Assembly: GCA_019358945.1 (NCBI GenBank)
Contig: JAHHIE010000019.1
Span: 42,275 to 106,274, forward strand
Source: Stenomitos rutilans HA7619-LM2
Lineage (GTDB): Bacteria; Cyanobacteriota; Cyanobacteriia; Leptolyngbyales; Leptolyngbyaceae
DNA length: 64,000 nucleotides
Direction: 5' to 3'
Shown here: positions 9,160 through 16,788 of the stretch, piece by piece
How positions within the stretch are numbered: position 1 is the stretch's first letter
Layout of the letters: each line of letters starts with the position of its first letter
The notes under the pieces: model-generated
Seen by the model: only the letters and a program-made list of their open reading frames with translations
Told to the model about the DNA's origin: nothing
The model's database searches: none
Position numbers and translations under genes: made by a program

Positions 9160-9189
9160 CAAGAAAAGGGGGCGACTGCGTAAGTTCTA
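9160..9189. mobile_element. Solitary end of an ACTTACGC element
   Basis: The reverse complement of this stretch, TAGAACTTACGCAGTCGCCC onward through CCTTTTCTTGT, matches the left end of the element at 47211 over about 30 bases with few differences. The other end is not apparent, so this is probably a truncated copy. It abuts the stop codon of the gene at 9190. Confidence 0.65.
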
Positions 9190-9753
9190 TTATTTTCTTA
9201 CGCCTTGAGCATAAGCAGGTACGACAGGTGCTGGCCGAGCGCTGGCGGTAATGGATTGCCCAGACATAATCACTGCTTTGATTGGCAAGACCGTTGAGCG
9301 GAAGCCCTCTTTGGTTGGTTGTAGTGCTAGAAAAGAAACGCTCCACCCTGCTTGCTGTAGTGTCCAGGCCGATACGCCACCTTCTCTCGTTGCAGTAGGG
9401 TAGATCATTTGAGGTAGATAAGTTACGGCGATCGCGTCAAAGTCAGCCCCAGATTCGTAAAGCACTCGCCGGATCTCTTGCCAGCAATCGGTAGTCGGTT
9501 GCATCCGTGCGCCGTTACTCATCAGCCTAGCGCCCAACAGGCTTGTCAATTTAGCGCAGATTTCTTCAAGACGAGAACAATCGCCCCTCAGCAACATTGC
9601 TTCTTCTGGCAAGAGGATGTCGTCTGTTTTGGGCGTCCAAAGTTCAAAGCAGGTATGCGCGTCAATAGGGACGGTCGTTAGCTTGAGGTGAGACGGCAGC
9701 CCTAAGGGATTGGGGGCGACCGCAAGTGCAACTGGAATGAAGGAGTCAAGCAT
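9190..9753 (-). CDS. Hypothetical protein, 187 aa
   Basis: I do not recognise this family. It is soluble and mildly acidic, with no signal peptide or clear membrane segment and scattered Cys residues (about positions 35, 59, 66). The start at 9753 has GAAGGAAC about 11 bases upstream on its strand, which supports it as real. The last few residues abut the truncated repeat end at 9160-9189, so its native C-terminus could have been altered. Codon use, including GCGATCGC, resembles its neighbours. It is divergent from the small gene at 10249. Confidence 0.55.
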   Translation of the reverse strand: MLDSFIPVALAVAPNPLGLPSHLKLTTVPIDAHTCFELWTPKTDDILLPEEAMLLRGDCSRLEEICAKLTSLLGARLMSNGARMQPTTDCWQEIRRVLYESGADFDAIAVTYLPQMIYPTATREGGVSAWTLQQAGWSVSFLALQPTKEGFRSTVLPIKAVIMSGQSITASARPAPVVPAYAQGVRK

Positions 9754-10248
9754 GAGCGTACAGTTCCTTCAGTAAACTCAATGGGTTAGTGATATAGCAA
9801 GTTGACATAGGTTGCAGGCGGTTTGCAAGTGGCTTTAGCCCCTTACCAGGCAGATTGAGTTGTGCCTTTTGGACTGCGCCTTTTGCACTGTTTGCGCTTG
9901 CTTCCGCTGGTAAACCACCACGTACTGACCTTCCTAAGATGGCTCCTGCTAGAGACTCTTTTGTACTGAAACGATAAAAAAAGGGTGAAGCAAGGATGAA
10001 ATCTGTCTTCACATCGTCCCTTTTCACCGCCTTCATTCGTCTCTAACAAATGAGATTGGTCAGCGCTGCAAGACGCCTTAAGATGGTAGAAGAGTCATCC
10101 AGATTACAAAGCCGGGTTGTGCATCGAACAAACACATTGATACCTCAACCCCTCTTTGGTACCTCTTTAAGGATCACTTGAGGCTAGACGGAGACGAACC
10201 GTTTGGCATAAGTCTTGACTACTTCAACTTGTTCTTTGAACGCGACGC
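9754..10248. other. Intergenic region
   Basis: 495 bases. Two overlapping minus-strand frames exist here (about 96 and 68 codons), but they are low-complexity, lack ribosome binding sites and read through palindromic repeat-like DNA (GCTTGCTTCCGCTGG around 9895-9910), so I do not call them. No tRNA or riboswitch was recognised. Confidence 0.45.
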
Positions 10249-10635
10249 ATGATGAATCAAACTATTGCAGATATCACTGCAATTGATCAAAAGTTATCCA
10301 AACGTCATATTGATCTTGATCCCGGTGGATACGTCATCATCTACCTCGATCGGGAGCAAAGGCTGATTTGCGCCAAGCATTTCACCAACGTTATTGACGA
10401 TCGGGGCCTAGCCTGCGATCCCGCAACTGGCAAACCCATTCCCACACGCGGCAAAATCGAACGACTGCCCGCTCATATTTTCAGTGGCAGAACCGCCAAA
10501 GAAATCTGCGTGCAGCTTTTTGAGCAAACAAACCCATGCCCTATCATTATGCTCGACCATGCCTCCTACCTCGGACGCGAGTTTCAACGGGCAGAAGCAG
10601 CACTACTGAGTGGGCAAGAGTACGTACAGGACTAA
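10249..10635 (+). CDS. Small conserved cyanobacterial protein, DUF4346-like
   Basis: The 128-residue soluble protein has a strongly patterned core: DPGGYVIIYLDRE (about 24-36), LICAKHFTNVIDDRG, a Pro/Gly turn region, FSGRTAKEIC and LDHASYLGREFQRAE near the C-terminus. This resembles the DUF4346 domain found alone and in pterin-related proteins of cyanobacteria; I recall the pattern but cannot confirm it. No catalytic function is assigned. Two ATGs stand side by side (10249 and 10252). The gene is convergent with psb32 and separated from it by a strong hairpin. Confidence 0.7.
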   Translation: MMNQTIADITAIDQKLSKRHIDLDPGGYVIIYLDREQRLICAKHFTNVIDDRGLACDPATGKPIPTRGKIERLPAHIFSGRTAKEICVQLFEQTNPCPIIMLDHASYLGREFQRAEAALLSGQEYVQD

Positions 10636-10646
10636 AAAGAGTTAAA

Positions 10647-10712
10647 AGTTTTGAGTTTTAAGTTCTGAGTTGTATATCTGCATTCAAAACTCGAAACTTA
10701 AAACTCAAAACT
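10647..10712. terminator. 18-bp perfect inverted repeat between convergent genes
   Basis: AGTTTTGAGTTTTAAGTT (10647-10664) pairs perfectly with AACTTAAAACTCAAAACT (10695-10712) around a 30-base loop. It lies between two convergent genes and could end transcription in both directions, although it is AT-rich and lacks a classic U-tract. It is built from AACTCAAAAC repeat units, so termination is inferred only from position. Confidence 0.5.
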
Positions 10713-10717
10713 GATCA

Positions 10718-11446
10718 CTAGCCTTCTCGCGCTTGGAGATACAGGTAAAAATAGTACGTTGCCATCGGTACAACCGTTGCAACCACAAGGAAGCCAATGA
10801 CCCAAACCGTTGCATTACTTTCTTTCGTTTGCTCTGGCGTTGCAAAGGTACCTTCGACTTGAACGTTATCAGTCAGCGTCGGCGGTCCTGGATCGGGGCG
10901 ACCGGAGAGTACGGCGCTGAGGCGATCGCCCGCACCCAAGAGCGCTTGATTGTACTTGTTTCCTTCTTTGAGCGGAATCAAGACAGTTTCTTGCGTCACG
11001 CTCTCAGCAAGATCATCTGTTAGCTTTGTTTTCACCGCTTCACCCGCACTCAAGGCAACGTTGTTAGTGAGACTATCTAACACCAATAAGGTCTGGTTTG
11101 CCTTCGCCTCTGAAGTCGGGAACCAACGATCAAAGAGCTTGTCGGTAAAGGTTTCGATCGTCTCGCCATAATCCAAGCGGTGAATCGTCACAAAGTGAAC
11201 CTCATTCCCCGTTTGCTTTGCCAGATCCCTCAACGTCGTCGCAATTTTGCCCTCGTTAGAGCGACTCAAAACTTCTGCCTGATCAACAATCCAGGTGCCG
11301 ACCTTTGGTTTTGGCACTTCACTTACGCCTGTAGCGCTGGCAGGCAAGGCAAAAAGCTGTGTTGCCAAGACGAAAACTGCAAGAGAAACAAGCAAGTGCT
11401 GAGTAAAGTGCTTCCAATAGCAGAGTGATTTGAAGAGGCGTTGCAT
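10718..11446 (-). CDS. psb32: Psb32, TPM-domain photosystem II protein
   Basis: Psb32 (the cyanobacterial counterpart of plant TLP18.3) takes part in photosystem II repair and protection from photoinhibition in the thylakoid lumen. The protein has an N-terminal hydrophobic signal ending near AASATG (about residues 15-40), the TPM domain opening with VGTWIVDQAEVLSR and containing NEVHFVTIHRLDYG and NQTLLVLDSLTNNVALSAGE, and a C-terminal membrane segment (about 215-236) anchoring it with a short Arg/Glu tail. At 242 residues it has the expected length. It is transcribed alone, convergent with the small gene at 10249. Confidence 0.9.
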   Translation of the reverse strand: MQRLFKSLCYWKHFTQHLLVSLAVFVLATQLFALPASATGVSEVPKPKVGTWIVDQAEVLSRSNEGKIATTLRDLAKQTGNEVHFVTIHRLDYGETIETFTDKLFDRWFPTSEAKANQTLLVLDSLTNNVALSAGEAVKTKLTDDLAESVTQETVLIPLKEGNKYNQALLGAGDRLSAVLSGRPDPGPPTLTDNVQVEGTFATPEQTKESNATVWVIGFLVVATVVPMATYYFYLYLQAREG

Positions 11447-11572
11447 AAGACCGTTCTAAAAAACTTATTACTCCAAAATACTACGCTTATACAAAAGATG
11501 GATAGAGGCAAGGGAGGGGAGGCAGCTTCCTCTGCTTCCCCTGCTTCCTCTGCTCCGACTCCCTCTTCACCA

Positions 11573-12865
11573 CTAATGACCGTTCAAGTAATAATCTCTT
11601 GTGCCCTTAGCGCTAATGGCTTCACCGAGGCGGGTTAAAGCATGGACGTAGGCAGCGGTGCGTAAGTCGATCGACAAATCACGGGCGATCAACCAGATGG
11701 ATTCCGATTCCTCGACGATGCGGTATTTGAGTCGTTGGTTGATCTCATCCAACGTCCAGTACAGGCCGCTGCGGTTTTGCACCCACTCAAAGTAGCTCAC
11801 TGTAACCCCGCCCGCGTTGACGAGAATGTCTGGAAAGACGTAGATGCCTTGATCGCTTAGGATGCGATCGGCGGCAGAGGTAATGGGGCCATTGGCGACT
11901 TCATAGATGAGTTTTGCCCGAATCATGTCGGCATTGGCCTCAGTGATTTGATTCTCAAGGGCAGCAGGTACCAGAATATCCACATCCAGAGCAAGCAGCT
12001 CAGCATTGGTGAGTACGTCGTCAGCGGCTGTGTGGCAAACAGTACTGTCGCAGTACAGCGCTTTAACCCCTCGGTGAGAGTCCTTGAACTGGCGAATGCT
12101 GGGAATGTCCAGCCCATTTTTGGCATAGATGCCACCCTGCGAATCGCTGACCGCAACAACTTTATAGCCTGCTCGAAAGAGCAATTCTGCGAGGATGCCC
12201 CCAGCGTTGCCAAAGCCCTGAACGGCTACGGTTGTGGTGCTGGGGTGACGATCGAACTTGGGCAGCGTTGATTCAATGACAAAAAAGGCACCCATTGCCG
12301 TTGCGGTTTCGCGGCCCAGGCTGCCGCCCATGCTGACAGGTTTTCCGGTGACAACAGCAGGACAGATCTGGCGCTTGATGATGCTGTATTGATCCATCAT
12401 CCAGCCCATGATCATGGCGTTGGTATAAACGTCAGGAGCCAGGATGTCTACATCAGGCCCAATGAAATCGGCGATCGCATCAATATACCCCCGGCTCAGA
12501 CGCTCCAATTCCATACGGGACAATTCTTTTGGATTCACAGTGATGCCGCCTTTTGCCCCCCCAAACGGAAGGCTGAGCGCCGCGCACTTAAAGGTCATCC
12601 AAAACGCCAGGGACTGCACTTCATCTAGCGAAACGTGGGGATGATAGCGCACGCCACCTTTACCGGGGCCTCGCGTATCGTCATAGCGCACGCGGTAACC
12701 CTGAAAAAGCTTGAGCGAGCCGTTATCCATGCGAACGGGGATCGAAACTGTCAGGCTGGTTTGGGGAAATTTTAGCGTTTCAACGGCATCCTCTGAAATA
12801 GACGTATATTTCAGTGCATGTTCCAGTCGTTGATTAGCATCGGCTAAAAGCGAATCAGGTATCAT
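11573..12865 (-). CDS. gdhA: Glutamate dehydrogenase, NAD(P)-dependent
   Basis: Glu/Leu/Phe/Val dehydrogenase family; interconverts glutamate with 2-oxoglutarate and ammonium. The frame is open upstream to 13054, but ATG 12865 has AAGGAAGAG seven bases before it and matches the usual N-terminus, so the 430-residue form is chosen. Motifs are KGGVRYHP, the catalytic-lysine region PFGGAKGG, DILAPDVYTN, and the Rossmann GFGNAGG in AVQGFGNAGGILAE. Glutamate dehydrogenase is favoured over Leu/Val dehydrogenase by length and overall pattern. It is a single gene, upstream of psb32 on the same strand but 126 bases away with repeat DNA between. Confidence 0.9.
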   Translation of the reverse strand: MIPDSLLADANQRLEHALKYTSISEDAVETLKFPQTSLTVSIPVRMDNGSLKLFQGYRVRYDDTRGPGKGGVRYHPHVSLDEVQSLAFWMTFKCAALSLPFGGAKGGITVNPKELSRMELERLSRGYIDAIADFIGPDVDILAPDVYTNAMIMGWMMDQYSIIKRQICPAVVTGKPVSMGGSLGRETATAMGAFFVIESTLPKFDRHPSTTTVAVQGFGNAGGILAELLFRAGYKVVAVSDSQGGIYAKNGLDIPSIRQFKDSHRGVKALYCDSTVCHTAADDVLTNAELLALDVDILVPAALENQITEANADMIRAKLIYEVANGPITSAADRILSDQGIYVFPDILVNAGGVTVSYFEWVQNRSGLYWTLDEINQRLKYRIVEESESIWLIARDLSIDLRTAAYVHALTRLGEAISAKGTRDYYLNGH

Positions 12866-12880
12866 AAAACTCTTCCTTTC
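12853..12880 (-). promoter_or_regulatory. Ribosome binding site fixing the gdhA start
   Basis: On the minus strand, CTGAAAGGAAGAGTTTTATG. The AAGGAAGAG spacing to ATG 12865 is optimal and excludes the longer frame. Confidence 0.7.
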
Positions 12881-13193
12881 AGTAAGTGCACGATCGCTGT
12901 GCTCTATTGCAGCCACCGCAACAATAATGGGCGCATCTAAAGACGCTAGCTGTTTCTTCAACGATCCTGCCAATGGTTTTGGCACTATAGAGAATTTCGT
13001 TGCTTTTCTATAGAGTTCCCAAACACAAAACGCCGTTGATATAACGATCCCCACTTTGCGGGAAGAAATTTTAGAGATAAAGAATGCCTTGATCTTTTAG
13101 GTGGTTGCTGAACATACTTCTTCTGTATAGAAAGTTCATAAAGCCGCGATCGCGTTTCTAAGGGGTGAGTTCTGCGGCGGCTCCCTTCAGCAA

Positions 13194-16100
13194 TTAATGT
13201 ACTATAAGGTTCAGTAGCGCGTTAACTTTTTTCAGTAAATCAACGGTAGAGAATCCTTTGGTTAAATAGTCATTTGCACCTAAGCGTCGGGCTTCATCAA
13301 ACCATTCTTCTGATAAACGGGACGAAACAACCAGAATAGGTACCTTAATCCCTGCTTGACGGCAGCGATCGACTAGCGTGAATCCATCCATATTTGGCAT
13401 TTCGATGTCTGTAATGACGAGATTAGGCTGAGGATTCGTCTGGAGCCAGTGCCATGCTTCTTGACCATCGGCACAGGTATGGGTGAGATAGCCATTACTA
13501 TGCAGGCTGGCCTCCAACCGTCGCCGCATCAACGCCGCATCATCCACAATAAGGATTGATTGAGTCGGATGGTCAGCGTGCCAGTCATCTGGCTCAGAAG
13601 GCGTAATGGAAACCGCTTCTATAGTCGGTGCTGGAGTCGTTAAAAGCTGTTCTGCCACAGCCTGTGCTTCCAGTACAGGAACGAGAGATCCACTTGCCTG
13701 TAGGCTGACTCCGATTAACCCATTGGGTACAGCTAGTGGCCGTGGAATGGGGTTAATCATGAGTTCCGCTTGCTCTAGAAGTTCGTCAGCCAGTAACCAA
13801 GCACCTTGCTGGGTGCCTGCTAACGCCACGTAAAGACAAACGGTAGTATTCGTTAAGGGACGATCGGGTGCCTGCGGTTGCCAATACCTGAGCAAATCTA
13901 GCGCTGGCAACGAACCAGTTTCATGGCGAATGATCCAGGTGTAGGCTTGGCTCGGATCTGCGGGAAGGGGCGCATCTAGGCTATCTAAGAGAGTAATCGT
14001 CCTGATGTCATCCTCTGGAATCGCAACGGTCTGCTCACCGACTTGCAGCAACACGCAAGGAACTAATAGTCGCGGCACTGGGAATTGAATTTGAAACGTG
14101 GTACCAGTGCCAGGAACCGTACTGAGACTCAATCGCCCACCAAGACGAGCCACCTGAGCGGCAACCACATCCATCCCCACCCCGCGTCCAGAAATTTCAC
14201 TGACCTGATTTTGGGCGCTAAAACCTGGCTGGCAAATCACAGCTAAAAGCGCTGCTGGCGTTTGGGCACTACACAGCGGCAGGTGTAAGGCTTCGGCTCT
14301 CGCTTGAATGGTGCTGGCATCCATCCCACGACCATCATCCTGAATTTCAAACTGAAAGCGATTGCCCTGCCGTTGGAGCGATAGCGTAATGGTTCCTTGC
14401 TCTGGCTTCCCTTTAGCGGCCCGCTCAGCAGGGGACTCCAACCCATGATCGTAGGCATTCCGAATGAGGTGAAGCAAGGCGGGTTCCAGGTTACGGGCGA
14501 TCGTGACATCCAATTCTGTTTTTTCTCCCTGCACGAGCAACTGGGCAGGCTTGTTATAGCGTGTAGTGAGGTCACGCAAAATCGCTCTGGCACGGAAGCT
14601 CAAGTTTTGGAAGGCTACCAGGCGGCTATCTTCGATCGTGCTTTGTAGCTTGAGTACGTTGCGATCGACGCTTTGAAGATAGGCCGCGATTTGCTGTGTC
14701 GTTTTGCCAGTCTCTGCACCCATTTCAGATAAGCGAAGGCTCGTTTCCAGTAGCCGATTGATGACGGTATAACCCTGGCGATAGCGTTCTGGGGTTGGGC
14801 CAGCGGGTGCCTGGGAGCTAAGGCTCAGCTCTTCCAGTAGGGTATAGTCATCCTGAATTTGACGAAGATGCGTAATACATTGTGCGCCTTCTTGGGCAAG
14901 CGTCATAATCTGCGCGATCTGGCTTTGTAACGCTTGATAAAAGCCCTGCGTGGTACGCAAGCTTAGCAGCGTTTCAACCAGGTGTTGTGCCGATTGATCA
15001 AGCGACTCTAAAGGGACAGGAATTTGCACTTTCTCCAGGGTTTGGATCGCAGGATCGGGCTTTGGCAGTGCGGTTTGGTTGACGATCGAAGGGGGATGTA
15101 AAGATTGCGACCCGTCGATCGCGTCTCGTTGTTCATGCAGGGGCGCTTGAGATTCAGCCGAATTCTCGATTGGGCTAGTTTCGACCAACCAATCTAGCTC
15201 TGGTTCCTCATTCAAGGGGATCTCTGGCGAAGAGGTTGAGTCGGGCGTTATAATCCCGCGATCGTCGGCTAAGCGGAGTTCATCTGGATGGAAGTTTTCA
15301 TCTGCAAAAGCTGGTGCGTCTTCAAGAGGGAAGGCATCGTTGAGAAAATCGATGATTTGTGATGTTGAAGTTGCTTCAGTTGGAGCCAGGGCCGCAAAAG
15401 ATGCACTAGCAAGCCAGTCTTGATCTAACGTATCGCTGCGATCGATTTCACAATTGGGATCAGAGACGACCTCAAGTGTTGGCTCTACTAAACGGTTCTG
15501 CTCCGGGTCTAAATCACTGCTTACCTGGCCCGTGACACCGTCTATAAAGGGATCGACGAGATCATCAACATGTTCGGTCTGCGAGATAGCTTCACCAGAA
15601 TGCAACGCATCGAGAAACGTGCCAACGTCAGCAATGATATCTGTCTGTTCAAAATAAGCCAGCAAAGCATCAGGTTCATGAGCGTTTAACTCATGCACAT
15701 CTGAGTCATGAATGCCCAATGGTGCAAAGGCTTCCATACTCAGATCGGTTAAGGGTTCGGTCATCCAGGCATTGCTTTCGTCCACCTCTGACTCGGCAGG
15801 CAGAGAATGATTCAACAGAGAACTGTCAGGCTGAAAACTCGCAGACTGAAAACTGTCAAAGGCAAAAGGTACAGGCTGTCCGCTTTGCTTTGCACACCGC
15901 TTCAGTGCCTGGAAAAACAGTGACCATTGCGATCGCCAAACGGCATTATCTCGATGCTCCAACAAGAGCTGCGCTTTTTGAAGAAGCTCTGCCCAACCGG
16001 ATGCCAGGTGCAACTCTTGACCAATTTCGGCGAGTTGCTTCAAACTCTGCTGAGCCGTGTGAACCGTGCTGGCAGAGACCATTCCCGTTTTGGGCAGACG

Positions 16101-16634
16101 CTCTAGCGCTATATCGAGTTCCAGCACAACGAGATCCAAGCCTTCTTCTGCAAACGCCTGATGAAGTTGGCTGGCTTCATTCCATTGGGGCAGGTAGCGC
16201 TCCCGAATCTCTTGATGAATCATCTGGATACGGTTGAGAATCGGTTCCTGCCCTTCAACTTGCTGACGGGGTTCCAGAGCACCAGTCAGCAACTCACCTG
16301 CTTCGATTAAAACCTGGCTGAGATGGTCACCTGCCAAGTTGGGAGCCACTTCCAGGTAGCGTAAATCCGCCAGCACATCCTCCACTGCCGTTGCAATGTG
16401 CAAGACGGCATCTGCCCCGATCGTCACCGCGCCCCCTTTAATGGTGTGCACACACCGATAGAGTTCCTGGATGTCTGAGCGCCACGACTGAGCCTGAAGA
16501 GACTGAGCAATCTGGCTATATTTCTGCAAGTAGTGTTGCGTATCAACAGCAAACAGACCGCGAAGCTCTTGCTGCAATTGTTCGTCAGCGATCGCGTCAA
16601 AGCGTTGGGAAGAATCAATCTCTGGCATCGACAT
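13194..16634 (-). CDS. CheA-family hybrid histidine kinase with C-terminal receiver (PilL/HmpE type)
   Basis: Central kinase of the chemotaxis cluster. An N-terminal Hpt domain (about 20-120) has its phosphorylated His at 63 in HTIKGG. Residues about 250-530 are a long acidic low-complexity linker. Next come the dimerisation region, an HATPase (about 720-865: HLIRNAYDHGLES, DDGRGMD, GRGVGMDVV) and a CheW-like domain. A receiver domain (about 1025-1145) has ILIVDDA and the phospho-acceptor Asp near 1078 in ITDIEMPNMDG. This single-Hpt CheA with fused receiver matches cyanobacterial PilL/HmpE/TaxAY proteins. It is the last gene of the operon, 154 bases after the second MCP. Two ATGs lie at the start (16634, 16628); neither has a strong ribosome binding site. 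Confidence 0.9.
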   Translation of the reverse strand: MSMPEIDSSQRFDAIADEQLQQELRGLFAVDTQHYLQKYSQIAQSLQAQSWRSDIQELYRCVHTIKGGAVTIGADAVLHIATAVEDVLADLRYLEVAPNLAGDHLSQVLIEAGELLTGALEPRQQVEGQEPILNRIQMIHQEIRERYLPQWNEASQLHQAFAEEGLDLVVLELDIALERLPKTGMVSASTVHTAQQSLKQLAEIGQELHLASGWAELLQKAQLLLEHRDNAVWRSQWSLFFQALKRCAKQSGQPVPFAFDSFQSASFQPDSSLLNHSLPAESEVDESNAWMTEPLTDLSMEAFAPLGIHDSDVHELNAHEPDALLAYFEQTDIIADVGTFLDALHSGEAISQTEHVDDLVDPFIDGVTGQVSSDLDPEQNRLVEPTLEVVSDPNCEIDRSDTLDQDWLASASFAALAPTEATSTSQIIDFLNDAFPLEDAPAFADENFHPDELRLADDRGIITPDSTSSPEIPLNEEPELDWLVETSPIENSAESQAPLHEQRDAIDGSQSLHPPSIVNQTALPKPDPAIQTLEKVQIPVPLESLDQSAQHLVETLLSLRTTQGFYQALQSQIAQIMTLAQEGAQCITHLRQIQDDYTLLEELSLSSQAPAGPTPERYRQGYTVINRLLETSLRLSEMGAETGKTTQQIAAYLQSVDRNVLKLQSTIEDSRLVAFQNLSFRARAILRDLTTRYNKPAQLLVQGEKTELDVTIARNLEPALLHLIRNAYDHGLESPAERAAKGKPEQGTITLSLQRQGNRFQFEIQDDGRGMDASTIQARAEALHLPLCSAQTPAALLAVICQPGFSAQNQVSEISGRGVGMDVVAAQVARLGGRLSLSTVPGTGTTFQIQFPVPRLLVPCVLLQVGEQTVAIPEDDIRTITLLDSLDAPLPADPSQAYTWIIRHETGSLPALDLLRYWQPQAPDRPLTNTTVCLYVALAGTQQGAWLLADELLEQAELMINPIPRPLAVPNGLIGVSLQASGSLVPVLEAQAVAEQLLTTPAPTIEAVSITPSEPDDWHADHPTQSILIVDDAALMRRRLEASLHSNGYLTHTCADGQEAWHWLQTNPQPNLVITDIEMPNMDGFTLVDRCRQAGIKVPILVVSSRLSEEWFDEARRLGANDYLTKGFSTVDLLKKVNALLNLIVH

Positions 16635-16788
16635 AAGGCACCATTAAAAAAAGATTCAGAGAGCGTCAGCAGTCAGTAGTGCAAAGAACTAAAGAAAAGC
16701 GATTTTGCTTGAAGTGATGCACGTTATGGAGCGGCAAACTGCTGCATTGAGTGAAGCGTTTAACTGTCAACCAGATGTTTGGTAGAGA

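Noticed and set aside
9746..10049. Two overlapping minus-strand frames of 96 and 68 codons
   Set aside because: No ribosome binding site, low-complexity and palindromic DNA (GCTTGCTTCCGCTGG), no family resemblance in either frame.
12866..13054. N-terminal extension of glutamate dehydrogenase by 63 residues
   Set aside because: ATG 12865 has an excellent AAGGAAGAG ribosome binding site and matches the family start.
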